64,000 nucleotides of DNA from Chlorella sorokiniana (lineage: Eukaryota; Chlorophyta; Trebouxiophyceae; Chlorellales; Chlorellaceae), in assembly GCA_025917655.1 (NCBI GenBank), contig CP084614.1, positions 1,364,001 to 1,428,000 of the forward strand, written 5' to 3'. Below the pieces are notes generated by a model. The model saw only the letters and a program-made list of their open reading frames with translations. It searched no databases and was not told where the DNA came from. Below, one piece after another: positions 35,411-47,255 of this stretch (position 1 is its first letter; every line of letters starts with the position of its first letter). The translations under genes and the position numbers were made by a program.

Positions 35411-38400
35411 ATGCAATCGTCTCCAGGGCCAGTCGCCACCGCCAGTGCTCAACTGGAGCAGCCGCACGGCCGCGGCGGCGCTTGCGGCGTGCGTTGCTCG
35501 GGAAGACTCCGGCTTGCCAGGCGGCACTGAGACAGTGCCGCCGGAAAACCCGGATGCTGATTGGGAGAGCCGGCTTGCAGCGGTGAATGCAGCTGTGGGA
35601 GCCGCGCCGCAGCCAGACTGGCCAGGAGGCGCCGGGCCGGAGGCGGGCGGCGGGAGCCCGCTGGCCCCGCACCAAGCCGAGCTGGTGGAGGCCATCACCA
35701 CCTGCCCTGGCAACTGCGTCGCCTTTCTGCCCCTAGGTGGGATGCGGGAAGCTAGGCTCCACCTGCTGCCCTCGGGCCAGCCACCGTGGCATGCCCCTTG
35801 GCCGCCGCTAGCCCTGCCGCCGCTGCCCCAGCCTGCCTTCCACTCCCCCTGCCACGCAGGTCTCGGCCTGCGCGCCGTGACGGACGCAGTGCTGAGCTCC
35901 GCGGCGGCGCAGCACCCGCATCAGCACGTGGTGGTGGTGGTGGACCGCCCGCGCAGGCGCTGTCCCACGCGCAGCGCCTGCGCGCCCGCCTGCGCCTGCC
36001 CACCGCCGTCTTCTGCGGCGGCGACTTCCTCTACCGCTTCCCGCAGCAGTTTGAGGCGGCCCGCGTGCTGGTGTTCACCGCCGGGCTGCTGCTGCGCCTG
36101 CTCAAGGCGGGGGTGTACCGCCTGAGAGCGCCTCGCTGCTGGTGCTGGTCGACGCGCTGACGGGTGGGCTGGGGGTGCATGCGTGCGCACGCGTTCGCAT
36201 GTGTGTGTCGGGCAGGGATGCCTGAGCCCCGCGCTGCTGCGGGCTATGGAATGGGTGGCTGCCGCTGACCCGGTCCGGCCAGGCGGTCAGCTGCCAGCAA
36301 AGGGCCACCACCCAGGGACCACCCACCCAGCACCGCTCTGCGACCGACGTCGCCGCTGCCCTGGCGCCCCCTCCCTCCTCCTCCTGCGCGCAGTGGTGCG
36401 CAACCACCCGTCGAACACGCTGGTGCGGGAGTACTGGCGCGTGGTGGAGGAGGGGCGGCGGCCCCGCGTGCTGGGCGTGCTGGCGTCGCAGCTGCCCGCC
36501 AAGCCGCGCCCCTTTGACCGCCTGCGCCAGAACCTGCGCAAGCTGTGCCACAGCCTGCAGGCGCGCCTGCTGCTGCCCTCGGGGGCGGGGCTGGGGCGCT
36601 GGAGGCGGCGCTGCACCACGACCGCATCACGCTGCACTCGCACGCCATGAGCAGCCCGGAGGAGGCGCTGGCAGGGGCGCTGCAGCAGCACCTGCTGGGC
36701 CTGTGGGACGTGCTGCACGAGTTCGGACTCAACCACTTTGGGCGGCTGGTGCAGTTCCTGCCCGCGCCCGGCGCGCCCGCTGGGGCCCGCCCGGGCGCCG
36801 GCGGCCCCCCGGCACCCCCGCTGCCCCGCTGGCCGCGGGCGAGGCGCCGGGCGCGGCCACGCCCCTGCCGCCCCCCGCCCGCCCCCGCAGCCAGCCCGCT
36901 GTCCGGAGACGGCAGCCCGGGGGGCCGGCAGCCCCGCAACGCCGGCGGGCGGCGCGTCGGCGGGGCCGGGGCGGTGCAGGCTGTGGGTGGGGCCACCTCT
37001 GCCGCCGCTGCCGCCGCGGATCAGCCCGACCCCTTCCAGCACGACTGGGCCCAGGTGGAGCTGCAGGTGGGCCCTGCTGGGGTGTCCGGGGTCACCTGGC
37101 GTGCTGCTGCCATCAGAGGGCCCCCTTGGGTCTGGGAGCCATCTGTGCAGCGCTCTCTTGCAGCCCTGGTGCATGCCAATGTGCGGGACTGCCCCCTCCC
37201 CCAAACACCACATCAAAGGAAAAAACACAACAGCCACAACCCAGTTTTGCGGCACTTGCACTCCCGCAACCCCAGTCCCCCTCCCCCCCCTTCCCCATCA
37301 TCACCTCCCCATATCCCAAGTGCAGGTTGTGCACAGCCTGTGGCACAGCAACGCGCTGCCCAGCAGGGGGAGCATGTGCGCGAGGCGGACGCCCTGGCTC
37401 TCATGATGCACGTGCAAGATTGCGTTACGGCGCTGAGGTGGGTGGCGGGCGCACGCGCCCCGCCGTTCAGGGCTTCCTGCCGCCCTGTGGGGTTGCCGGG
37501 ATGGAGGCCTTCTCCTTGCGGGCGCTGCGGCTGTGGCCAGCGTGATAGCAGGCGTGGGGCTGACGCCAGGCTGGCGCGCGCCGCTGCCTGCGGAGACGGG
37601 CGCACGCTTGCAGGGCGCCGTCTGATGGCGTTTCAACCTTCTGGCGCTGCGCCTCCTGCCCCTGCCGCTTCCTCCCCCGCAGGCTGCTTCTGGAGCAGGG
37701 CCCAGCGGAGTGCCTGGCCCGCCTGCCTGCCGCGCTGCGCTCCCTGGCCGCTTTCCTGGAGGGGGCTTGGCGGCGGCGGGGCCCCTCGGCGGCGCCTGCC
37801 CCCCGCTCAAGGCGCGCATCCTGGCGGTGGCGGGAGCCTCGCCCCTGCTGCGCTGGGCGTGCCAGGGCAGCACCCAGCAGCAGCAGCAGGAGCAGCAGCA
37901 GCAGCAGCAGGGGGCGAGCTGGTCCGGGAGCTGGAGGCAAGGGGCCAGGGAGGCGAGGGCCCCGCGGCGGCGCTGGCGGCAGGCTGCGCCCGCTCCCAGG
38001 CACTGCTGGAGCTGCTGAGCGACCTGGCGGCCGAGGCCCAGGCGGGCGGTGAGCGGCGGCGGGTGGCCCTGGTGGCGGGCTCGCCCGAGTCAGCGGCGGC
38101 GCTGCGCGCGCTGCTGAGCGGCGCGGGAGGCCTGGCGGGCGCTGAGGTGGCGCTGCTGGAGGAAGCGCCGGAGGAGGTGGGGGAGGAGAGCGTGGGGCCC
38201 AGCGCCGCCGCCTCCGGGGCCGCTGAGCTGGCGCCGCCAGCGGGGCAGCACGAGGCGGCGGCGGAGGAGGATGACGGGCTGCTGGGCGGCGCGTTTGTGC
38301 CCAGCTGCGGGCCCGTGGCCGACCTGATGGCGGCGGCGTCCATGGCGCTGGATGCCGCCGCTGCGCGCGCTGTGCAAGCCGCCGCGGAGGAGACGGGCGG

Positions 38401-41400
38401 CGGCGGCGGCGCGGCGGCTGCGCCGGGGGCTCTGCAGCGTGGCGGCGGCGGCGGCAGCGGGCTGGTGGTGCACGTGCTGCACACGGGCGAGCTGGCAGTA
38501 CTGCAGCAGCGCATCCAGCGGTACCACTGCCTCGTGTGGTACAGCGCGCTCGACGTGCTGCACGCGTCCAGCCAGGAGCTGGAGTCTGCGGCGCTGTCTG
38601 CCTGCCACCGCCTGTCGGCGGCGGCCGCGGCGGCGGGCGGCGGGGGCGAGCAGGGCGGCGAGGCCCCGTGGTGGTGGGGCCCTCGGGGCGCCTGCGCCCG
38701 CGGCGGGCGCCGCCGCCGCCTCGACTGCCACGTGCTGGCGGCGGCGAGCCAGGTGCTGGCGCTGGGGAGGTGCGGCGGGTGGACCACTCGCTCAAGGCGG
38801 CGATGCAGCTGGTGCTGCTGGGGACGTGGCGGCCGAGGAGAAGCTGACGATGCTGGCGCACCGCGACACGGCGGGCGCGCTGGAGCCGCTGGCGCGCGCC
38901 GTGCTGGACACGCTGTGCCTCGGCCTCTGCGGCACCCCGCCCGCCCTGGCCACCATGGCGGCGCCCACGAAGGAGGAGGGCGGCGACGGCGGCGCGGGCG
39001 ACGGCGGCGGGCGGGGCGAGGCGGCGGCGCTGCTGTTCCAGTCGAGCGTGACGCTGCCGGCGGCGCACTTCCCGCCGGAGCGCTTCCACGTGGCGGGGGC
39101 CTCCATGCCGCTGGAGGTGTTTGTGGGGCCGCCGCTGCCGTCCGAGGCGGCGGCGGCCAACGCGGCCGCGCTGCTGGCGCTGGCCACGCTGCACAAGCTG
39201 GGCATCGTGGTGCGGTACTGGCCGTCCCGCCTGCTGCTGGCGCAGTACCTGCTGCCCCACAGCCTGCAGGGGCAGCCCGCGGCGGCCGCGGCGGCGGCGC
39301 TGGGCCTGCCGCTGCCACCGTCCACGCAGCAGGCGGCGGAGGGGCCAGAGGCGGCGGCGCCGCCCCAGCCACCCACCAGCAGCCTCTGCTGCCCGGCGAA
39401 CGGCGGCAGGGCGATGCGGTGCCGGCGGCGGCAGCCAAGGCGGCGGCGGCGACGGCGGCTGCGGGCCTGGGATACGCGGGGGCGCCGGAGAGGCCGCCAC
39501 CGCCCCCAACGCCGCCAACGTCATGAACTTCTTCTGCCCTCTGTGCAACGTGGCGGCCACCGGGCACAAGGTGGGCTCGTGCAGGCGATCCCCGCTTTTC
39601 CCGCATTGCTTCTCGCCTAGTGCTGCTGCCCTGATGCGGCGCCAGTATGCTGCATGTGCTTTACTGTGCCCTCGGTGCCCCCCTTTGCGCTGCGCAGGCG
39701 TTTGACGCCCACCTGCGCGGCTTCCGCCACCAGCGCCGCATCAAGCAGGCGCAGCTGCTGCAGCAGGGGCAGGAGGTCAGCGCCATGCTGCAGGGGCTGC
39801 TGCTGGAGGAGGCGGGCCGCCGCCGCGCGTGGCGGCGCACCCGGCGGCGACCCACCGTGCGGGGCTGGGGCTGGAGGAGGAGGAGGGAGGTGGGGCGCCG
39901 CGCAGCCCGCTGCCGCCCTCCCGCCCCGCCCCTGCCTGTCGGCCCTCCTCTGCAGCCGTGCTGTGCTGCGCCCGCTGCTGCCGCCTGTGGCGTGGTGCCC
40001 GCCGCTGCTCAGCCTGTGGCGTGGTCCCCCCCCAGCCGCCCTTTCTGTTCCAGCCCGCAACGCTGCCTGCTGCCCTCTCATGCACGCCCCGCACCTCCAC
40101 TGCCGCCGCACGCCCGTTATCCTGCAGGCGAGTACGGCAGCCCCAGCTTTGCCAACCGACAGGTGTACTCCCCCGAGCCCACCCCGTACCGCTGCGACAC
40201 GTGCGGCGTGTACTGCACCAGCCAGCGCCTGCTGGAGGCGCACATGCGGGGGCGCAAGCACCAGCGGCGCCTGGCTGGGCCCGACTCGCCGGGGGCCACC
40301 GCTCGTCCTCGCCCAAGTGAGAGGGAGGGAGGGGCGGGGGAGGAACCGACGCTGCCCGCGGGCAGCCACCTGCCTGCTCTGTGGTGTTCGTGGTGCGCTG
40401 CGGGGCTCGTCCCACAGCACCGTGCTGTGCTGGTAATGCCAGCAGGGGAGGTGGGCGTGTGTGTGTGTGGGGGGGGCTGCACTCTGCCCTCGGCTGACAC
40501 TCTGCCAAGTGGCGACCCCCTGACCCTGGCTGGTTGTGTCCCCCCTCCCCCAAACAAACAAAACGACGCCTGCAGGGCCCAGACGCTGGTCACCCCCTTC
40601 TTCTGCTCCCTCTGCGGCCTCTACGCCACCAGCGAGGAGCAGCTGCGCATGCACATGCTGGGCAAGCGCCACACGCGCATGGTGCACCTGCACCGCCAGC
40701 GCGGGCAGCAGGCGGCCGGCGGCGGCGCCGCGATGCCGGGGCTGCTGGAGGGGCTGGCGACGGGCGCCTCCCTGCAGCAGCAGCAGCACCAGCTGCTGGC
40801 GGCGGCGGCCGCCGCCGCCGCCGCCAGCGCCGCCAGCGCGGTGGGCGCCGCCTGGCCGCCGGGCCTGTCGGCCGCGGGCGAGGCAGCGGCCAGCCTGGGG
40901 GCGCCCTGCGGCGGCGCCGCGTCCGCGGGCGCGCCCGTCGGCGCCTCCCGCGGCGGCGGCTGCCTCCGCGGCGGCTGCAGGCGCCGCGCTGGGCTCCCCC
41001 TCGCTGTCAGGGGTTGGGCCACGGAGCAGGAGCAGGCGTCGGTGCTGCAGGGCATGCTGCTGGACGGCGCGGGCAGCCAGCGCATCTACCGGTGTGATCT
41101 GTGCGGCGTGGTCACCCCCTCCCGCCGCCACTACGACTACCACCTGCAGGTAGGAAGGGACGGCGGGGCGGGGGCGGGGCTGGAAAGCGGCGGCGGCGTG
41201 GGGAGCGGCAGCGGTGCGGGGAGCGGCAGCAGTGGTGGTGTGAACGCCGGCGACCCCCTTGCCTGGCCTCAGGCCGGGCTCCCCCAACTGCCGCCCCCGC
41301 TGCCGTTGCGCGCCGCGGCACGCGCAGCACCTCCCCCGGCCTCACCCTCCCCCTTGTTGCGCTGCGCGCAGGGCGCCAAGCACACGCGGCGTGCCCAGCG

Positions 41401-42264
41401 TGCCCAGGGCCTGGACCCCGGCTCCCACCCCGGCACACCCGCCTCCCCCGCCTCGCCGCTGGGCAGCCGCGGCGGCAGCCCCGCGCCCGCGGCCGCGCCC
41501 GCCACTCGCGCCACGGCTCCGCCGACTGGGGGCCGGGGTGTCGCCGCTGCTGCCGGGGGCGAGCCGCCCGCGGAGTCGCTCATCTGCTCCGTGTGCGGCA
41601 TCATGGCCACCTCAGCAGTGAACCTGGAGGTGTGTGTGTGGGGGGGCATGGAAGGGGTGCCGCGCAGCGGTGGAACCTCGGAAAGCTGGGGGTGGCCAGC
41701 CAGCCGCCGTGTGCACGCTCATCCCAGCGCCCTGAGCAGCTGCGTTGCCCCCGGAACCCCTTCCTCGCGCAGGACCACATCCGCGGCCGGCGCCACCTCA
41801 AGAACGTGGAGCGGCAGCAGGCGCAGGAGGCGGCCACGGCGGCCGCCATTGCCGCAGCCGCCGCCGCCGCGGAGGGCCAGCTGCCGCCGCTGCCGCCCAA
41901 CATCACCCCCACGGGCGGCCCCTTTGCCCAGGCCGCCAGCGCCTGCGCCTCGCCCGCCCCCCAGCGGCGGCGGCGGCGGCGCCCCGCCCCCTCCCCTGCA
42001 GCGCTCCACCAGCGGCATTGCCCTGGGCGCCGACGGCCTGCGGCTCAGCGACGGCGCGCTGCTGTCGGCGGGGTCGCTCACGCGCCTGCCCAGCGGCGAC
42101 GCCTACGACGCGCTGCCCTGCCTGCGGGTGGGCGACGTGCTGCTGCCCTCCTCCATGGACCTGCGCGCCTTCCTGGGTGGGTGGCGCGGGAGGCGGGGGC
42201 TGGGCGGTGGGTTTGTTTTGGTTTCTTTTTTGTTTGGGGGCGGGAAGGAGGGGCCTTGACGGGC

Positions 42265-42304
<40 letters not shown>

Positions 42305-42999
42305 TGGTGGGGGTTGCAGGGTGTGCCCTTGGTGATGTGTGCATGAAGGTGTGGGGGGTCGCCCTGCGTCGTGCTTGGCCTCCGGGAGGGCGGGCCCCTG
42401 GGTCTGGCGTGCCAGCCCCGCTGTGCCCGCCTGGCCCTGCCTCCCCGTGTACGCACGCATGCACCCTCCCACCCTCTCCCCCTCCTGCAGAGGAGATGCA
42501 GCACCTGGATGAGCCCGAGGACGACGCCGACCAGCTGCCGCCCATCGCGGAGCACCACGAGTCGCAGGGCTCTGGGGAGGCGCAGGAGGCGGGCGCACAC
42601 TCGCCGCCCGCCGTCCGCCCCCTGCACGCGCCGCCCGCTGCCGCGGCGGCCACGCCCCGCCGCCCCAGCCGCAGCCCCAGTCCCAGCCACAGCCGGCCTG
42701 GTCGTATGGCGGCGGCAGCGCCGGTGCCAGCAGCAGCGGCAGCAGCGCCGGCACAGGCGGCAGCGGCGGCGGCGCCAGCCTGGCAGCTGCCGGCGCCGCT
42801 GCTGGGTGGGGCAGCTGGGGCGCTGACCCCCCGCTGCCACGCCGCCGCAGAGCCGCCAGGCGACGCAGGGCGGCGGGCACAGCCAGGTGCAGCCCGGCTC
42901 TCCCTCCTTCCACTCCCCAGTGGCGGGGTGGTGGGCGGCGGCAGCGCGCGGGGTGGTCGCCCCGCCTCGGCTGGCGCCCGCCTGTCCCGCTTTGCCCAG

Positions 43000-43045
<46 letters not shown>

Positions 43046-43512
43046 CGGCCCTGGCGTTGAGCCAGCAGCTGGGCCTGCAGGTGGGCGGCGCCGCGGCCTA
43101 CGGCTCGCCCCTCAGCCTGCAGGGCGCCCTCGGCCTGCTGAGGACGCAACAGGCGCAGGCGCAGCACGCGCAGCAGGCGCAGCAGCAGCACCTGGCCGCT
43201 CAGCAGGCGCGCCTGTACGGGGCCCCCGCAGGCTACGACCTGCATTCAGACTACACCAGCGCCGTGCTGGCGGCGCACCACCAGGCGGCGGTGCAGCGCA
43301 CGCTGTACTTGCAGCGGGAGCTGCAGATGGAGCAGGCGCGGCAGGCAGCGGCAGCGCTGGGCGGCGGCGCGCCGGGCATGCCCGCCGCGTATGGGGGCCT
43401 GTCGGCGATGACGCAGCAGCAGGCCTTCTTCCCGCCCCCAGCCAGGGCCTTGGGGGCAGCCGGGCGCACGCCGCCCTTGCCGCCCTCCAGGGGTCGCCAC
43501 CCCTACAGGTAG
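35411..43512 (+). CDS. Degenerate Dicer-type helicase / DUF283-like protein with five U1-type zinc fingers
   Basis: Three parts are visible. (1) A region resembling the Dicer/RIG-I helicase: HQAELVEAITTCPGNCVAFL, then PLGLGLRA across an intron where PTGSGKT is expected, RVLVFTAGLLLRLLKAGVY, LLVLVDALT where DECH is expected, NHPSNTLVREYW and PRVLGVLASQLP. Both nucleotide-binding motifs are lost, so ATPase activity is unlikely. (2) Near 39040-39260, LPSEAAAANAAALLALATLH followed by KLGIV resembles the DUF283 dimerisation fold of Dicers. (3) Five C2H2 fingers with H-x5-H spacing (39529-41805), then a long Ala/Gln/Pro-rich tail. No RNase III or PAZ domain is seen. The ATG at 35411 (MQSSPGPVATASAQLEQ) needs one miscalled base nearby. 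Frame slips at 38764, 38820, 39363 and 39478 are each restored by one added base, and the last joins the helicase part to finger 1. The alternative is two genes, the second starting at ATG 39523. Confidence 0.62.
39529..41805 (+). other. Array of five U1-type C2H2 zinc fingers
   Basis: Fingers: FFCPLCN...AHLRGFRH (39529 and 39700-39741, split by an intron); YRCDTCG...AHMRGRKH (40187-40266); FFCSLCG...MHMLGKRH (about 40600-40675); YRCDLCG...YHLQGAKH (about 41087-41400, split); LICSVCG...DHIRGRRH (about 41580-41800, split). All have C-x2-C and H-x5-H spacing, the class found in U1C, ZFR and JAZ proteins, many of which bind double-stranded RNA or RNA-protein complexes. Confidence 0.9.
42266..42302. 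repeat. (TG)n microsatellite
   Basis: About 18 TG units inside an intron of the zinc-finger gene. Confidence 0.95.
43003..43044 (+). repeat. CAG repeat encoding polyglutamine
   Basis: Fourteen perfect CAG codons in the C-terminal coding region of the zinc-finger protein. Further Gln-rich stretches follow (43150-43210). Confidence 0.93.
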
Positions 43513-44032
43513 CGCGGGACCCCCACCCCGCGCCCGCCGACAGATCGTGTCAGGCTGCCTGCACCTCTCCCACCTCCCTCCACCTGCCTATAAATAATCC
43601 GGCCAAGTTTCGGGTGTGGCACTGAGGCCCCACCCTGTATTTTTTCAGCCCACCATGGTTTTTCAGCTAGCCCGCTTTGCGTCACCCCGCGCCCACCTGA
43701 TGCCCATCAGCTGGCGCTCTGGCGACAACCACTGCCGTTTGACAGGCCGTCCCCGCCTTTTTACAGCACTTGCACGCGTTTCTTTCCTTGATTTCCACAT
43801 TTGGTTAGCCTTGTGCTGTAATGACGCTACAGGCTGACGACCGTGCGAGACGGTAGAAAGCTGTACTGCGAAATGCTGGTGTATGGGCGTGATTTGCACC
43901 TCTGTGTTCGCGAACAGCACGTTCACGTGTATTCATGATTGAAGTCACCGTCGAACTTCGAATGCATCCGAGCGTTTGAGTAGCACGGGAATGGTTTCTG
44001 CCTTGTAGACTTGCAGCAATGCCTTGTTCACC
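43513..44032. other. Intergenic stretch before the SGNH gene
   Basis: No gene seen. It carries TGTAA at 43817-43821, about 305 bases after the zinc-finger gene stop and a candidate poly(A) signal, then the presumed SGNH promoter. Confidence 0.45.
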
Positions 44033-47000
44033 ATGATTGCCTCGAAGGCTGACCCACACGCAGTACTCAATCTGCCGCCCACGCGGCAACGAGGATGGCA
44101 AACCAAAACGTGGCTGGGGGCCGCTCTGACGTCGTTGTTCGTGATCACAGCCTTCATCGTAGTCCAAAGATCTTACAGTGAGGAACCGCGCCGGCCGAGC
44201 CCGCTGTTTCAGCTGGCACCAGCCTAGCGGCAGCTGGCGGCAGCCGTGGCTGCCTGTCAAGCGCTTTGCCCGCAGGTTCACTGGTGGTAGGGAAGTTTGC
44301 AGTCTCTCGGCATGTCGTAACTTTGCTTGGCGGCTCGATCAAATGTTCAGGATATCCTCTTTGGCGACCTTGGCCAGGCTTGTCGCACCAGCGGGCGCCA
44401 CCGCTTCCAAAGGTGCGCGCTCTGCTCGCGAGTGGCGTCTTGCTTGCCTGGCGTGCGCCCACGGCTCTGCAGCAATGCCAGTTCCCACACCCTGTCGCAC
44501 CCCGACCCCGCAGCTGCCCTGGGCCCCCTGTTTTCCGAGGAGGAGATGCAGCGGGGCGTGACGCACTATGGCGGCGGGGAGCGCCTGCTCCGCGTGGCCG
44601 CCAAGCTGCTGGCGGGGCGCCCCATCAAGGCCGTCGCGCTGGGGGCAGCGTGACGTTTGGGCACGGCGTGGACGACCCCGCCCTCAGCTACCCCTCCCTC
44701 TTCTTCCGCTTCATCAACACATCCTTCCCACACAGGTGGGCGGCAGCTTGCAGCAGGCTGTATAAGCAGGCCTGCTGTGGCCGGGCTCCTTTGCCGAGGC
44801 TCTTGCCCCCACCCCGCCCAGTGCCGGCCCCTGCTGAGCTGGCGCAGGGACCACGTGCTCAGCAACCAGGGCATGCCGGGGTCCACCAGCGCCGTCGCCG
44901 CCCCCTGCGCCGAGAGCATGATTGGGGTGGTGAGCCTCTGCACGCGCTTGGGCTGTGCTGCCAACCGCCACGCTGTGCGGCAGGCCCGTCAGTCGGCGCG
45001 TTGCAACTGACGAGCCTCTCCAGCTCGCGTTGGGCCAGGCACCGTAGTGGGGCGGGGCAGGCCTCCGGCGGCGCTTCCCATTGCACCCTCATGCCCTCAT
45101 TCCCCCATTTACCCTTCCTCCCCCCCAAAACAAAAACGTGTTCCGCAGCCCGACCCCGACCTACTGGTGCTGGAGTTTTCGGTGAACGACTCCCCGCGGC
45201 CTACGCCTCCAAGGGCCGCGCCGCCTTTGAGGGCCTGCTGCGCCTGCTGCTGGCCCTGCCCAGCCGCCCCGCCCTGCTCCTGCTGCACCACTACCCCTGG
45301 TGGAAGGCGGAGGGGGACGGCGCGCCGCTGGCCTGTTCTACCGGGAGCCGGAGGGGCAGCTGACGCTCTACTCGCATGTGCGCGTGTGGGAAAGGGCGGG
45401 GGGGGCTGGATGTGTCTGTTACAAAGGCGAGGGCCACAGCTGTCAGTGCTGCCCTCACCCGACCGCTGGGTGCCCACCCGTACCCACTCGCTGCCCCCTC
45501 CACACCCCCACCTTTGCCGCCCCCCCCCCCCCCCAGTACTACGACATCCCCTCGCTCTCCCTGCGCGCGGCGGCGTGGCGGCTGATGCAGGCGGGGGTGG
45601 AGGGCTTCAAGGTGCGCCGCCCGCGACTGTTGCCTTTGGCCCCAGAAGGCGGGCAGGAGCGACACGCGACGCCTGAGCCAGCTACTTCATCGCCTCTGGC
45701 GCACACGCACACACACACACACACACACTGACACACGCATGCGCCGCCCCCTGCAGGTGGACAAGCTGATCTCGGAGGGCAACCGGCTGCCCAGCAGCGG
45801 GGAGGAGATACCCACGGCAGGGGCTGGGGAAAGGGGCGACTACTTCTATCTGGACACGTGAGCCGCTGACGGGCCGACTGGCATGCCGTGCCTGCCACTC
45901 AGCCCACCTGCACTGCCCCGCGCTGCGCCGCCTCCCGAGCGGCGGCCCAGCCCCGCAGGATACACCCGGGGCCCAACGGCCACCAAGCGCTGGCGGAGCT
46001 GCTGAGCGGGGTGCTGCGCCGCGCGGCGGCGGAGGTGGCGGCGGGGCGGAGCCCGCGCGCCGCGACGACCCTCGGCTGGCGGGGCTGCCGCCCCCTGGCG
46101 CCCACCTACGAGGAGGACCGCTCCTCGCTCTGCGTGCAGCTGGTGGGTTGGAAGGCCCGATGCATGGGAGGGCTGCTGACAAACCGCGCCGCGCAGATCC
46201 GGCATTGGCTGCAGGCACGCGCTGCCCACCCCACGGCCGACAGCCCAGCCCACAAGCCCCCCTCCCCACCCCCGAGCCCTCCAACGCAGGAGGCCTTCAA
46301 GGGGGCGGTGGTGCGCCAGCGGGGCTTCCAGTACCGCCCGAGAAGCCGGCGCTGCACAGCTGGGTGGAGCAGAAGTGGGGCTGGGGCGCGGCGGAGCCAG
46401 GCGAGCGACGGCGGCCGAGGGCCGCGCGAGCCAGCAGTTTCCCTGCTTGCACCGCTTCACTGCCGATGCAGGGCGCCGCGCCGCGAGGGGCCGCTGCTGC
46501 TGCATCAGCGCCCTTGAGGTCGTCGTCACCGCCGCTGCCCCGCCGCACCCGTGCACGCGCAGGCGCGTGGGTGGAGCTGGAGGTGGACACTCGGCCGAGC
46601 CCGGGCACCCGCGTGCGCCGCACCTCCCTGCAGCTGTCCCACCTGAGGAGCTACAGCGGCATGGGCACCGCTCGGGTGGTGTGCGTGGCGGGCTGCTCCT
46701 GCGAGCCGTCCACCCTGGACGGCACCACCCCAGCCACGTGTCGGTCTTCAAAATACACGCCTTCAAGGTGGGGCCACCCCGGAACCCGCACGCTGCAAGG
46801 CCCGTTTCCGACAGGGGGAGCCAGCGCTGGGGGGACAGCGTGCAAGGCGCGATGCACCCCCACAGTAAAGCGGCTCACAGCAGCGGTGCCCCGCAACCCG
46901 CGCGCAGGTGTCGCGCCACCCCCGCTGCCGCATCCGCGTCGCCGTCCTGCCAGACCCTGGGCAGACGCCGCAGGAGGGTCACAAGGTGATGCTGGCGGGC

Positions 47001-47045
47001 ATCATGGTTACTCACAGGGTGGCTGAGGCGCAGCAGGGGCCCTAG
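44033..47045 (+). CDS. Membrane-anchored SGNH-fold hydrolase or acyl esterase
   Basis: The ATG at 44033 starts a short basic tail and one signal-anchor helix (LGAALTSLFVITAFIVVQ), giving a type II membrane protein with the enzyme on the lumenal or outer side. SGNH blocks follow: block I, ALGGSVTFGHGV (~44635-44670, nucleophile Ser), then SYPSLFFRFINTSFP; block II, NQGMPGSTSA (~44860, Gly); block III, LLVLEFSVND (~45168-45190, Asn); block V, DTIHPGPNGHQALAEL, split by the intron 45858-45958, with Asp and His. The full catalytic set is therefore present. A C-terminal beta-rich region follows (VVRQRGFQYRP, WVELEVDTRP, THVSVFKIHAF). Frame slips at G-run 44641-44645 and C-run 45192-45195 are each repaired by one base, so these look like sequencing errors. 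The family is common in algae and is often linked to wall or glycan deacylation; the substrate is unknown. Confidence 0.85.
45702..45729. repeat. (CA)n microsatellite
   Basis: Interrupted CA repeat in an intron of the SGNH gene, near the acceptor. Confidence 0.9.
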
Positions 47046-47168
47046 CCCCCACCGCCACCGCACGCAACGAGGGGGTCCTCGAAAGCTGGAGACGACTGCG
47101 GTGCATTGAATCACGCTCAAAGCTGTTGCCCTGGTTGCCTGCCTCTGCCATGCCTCTCGACACCGCGG

Positions 47169-47173
47169 TTACA
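47169..47173 (-). terminator. TGTAA signal (TTACA on + strand), FKBP gene
   Basis: Minus-strand TGTAA 83 bases past the FKBP stop, in the gap where it converges with the SGNH gene. Confidence 0.45.
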
Positions 47174-47255
47174 TGGACCTGTTAAAACGTGCCAAACTGG
47201 GCGGCCTGCGGGCTCTGCTGGCCTGCGCATGCTGCTGCGCTGGCCCAGGGCCGCC

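Noticed and set aside
39523-39526. ATGA overlap between the stop of the helicase frame and an ATG opening zinc finger 1
   Set aside because: Looks like translational coupling, but this is eukaryotic DNA; adding one base to the G5 run at 39478 makes a continuous GYAGGAGEAATAPNAANVMN frame, which explains it better.
37467-39569. Open frame of about 700 codons on the minus strand
   Set aside because: It lies opposite GC-rich coding sequence with recognisable helicase and DUF283-like blocks; its translation is Arg/Pro/Ala low complexity, the usual mirror of high-GC codon bias.
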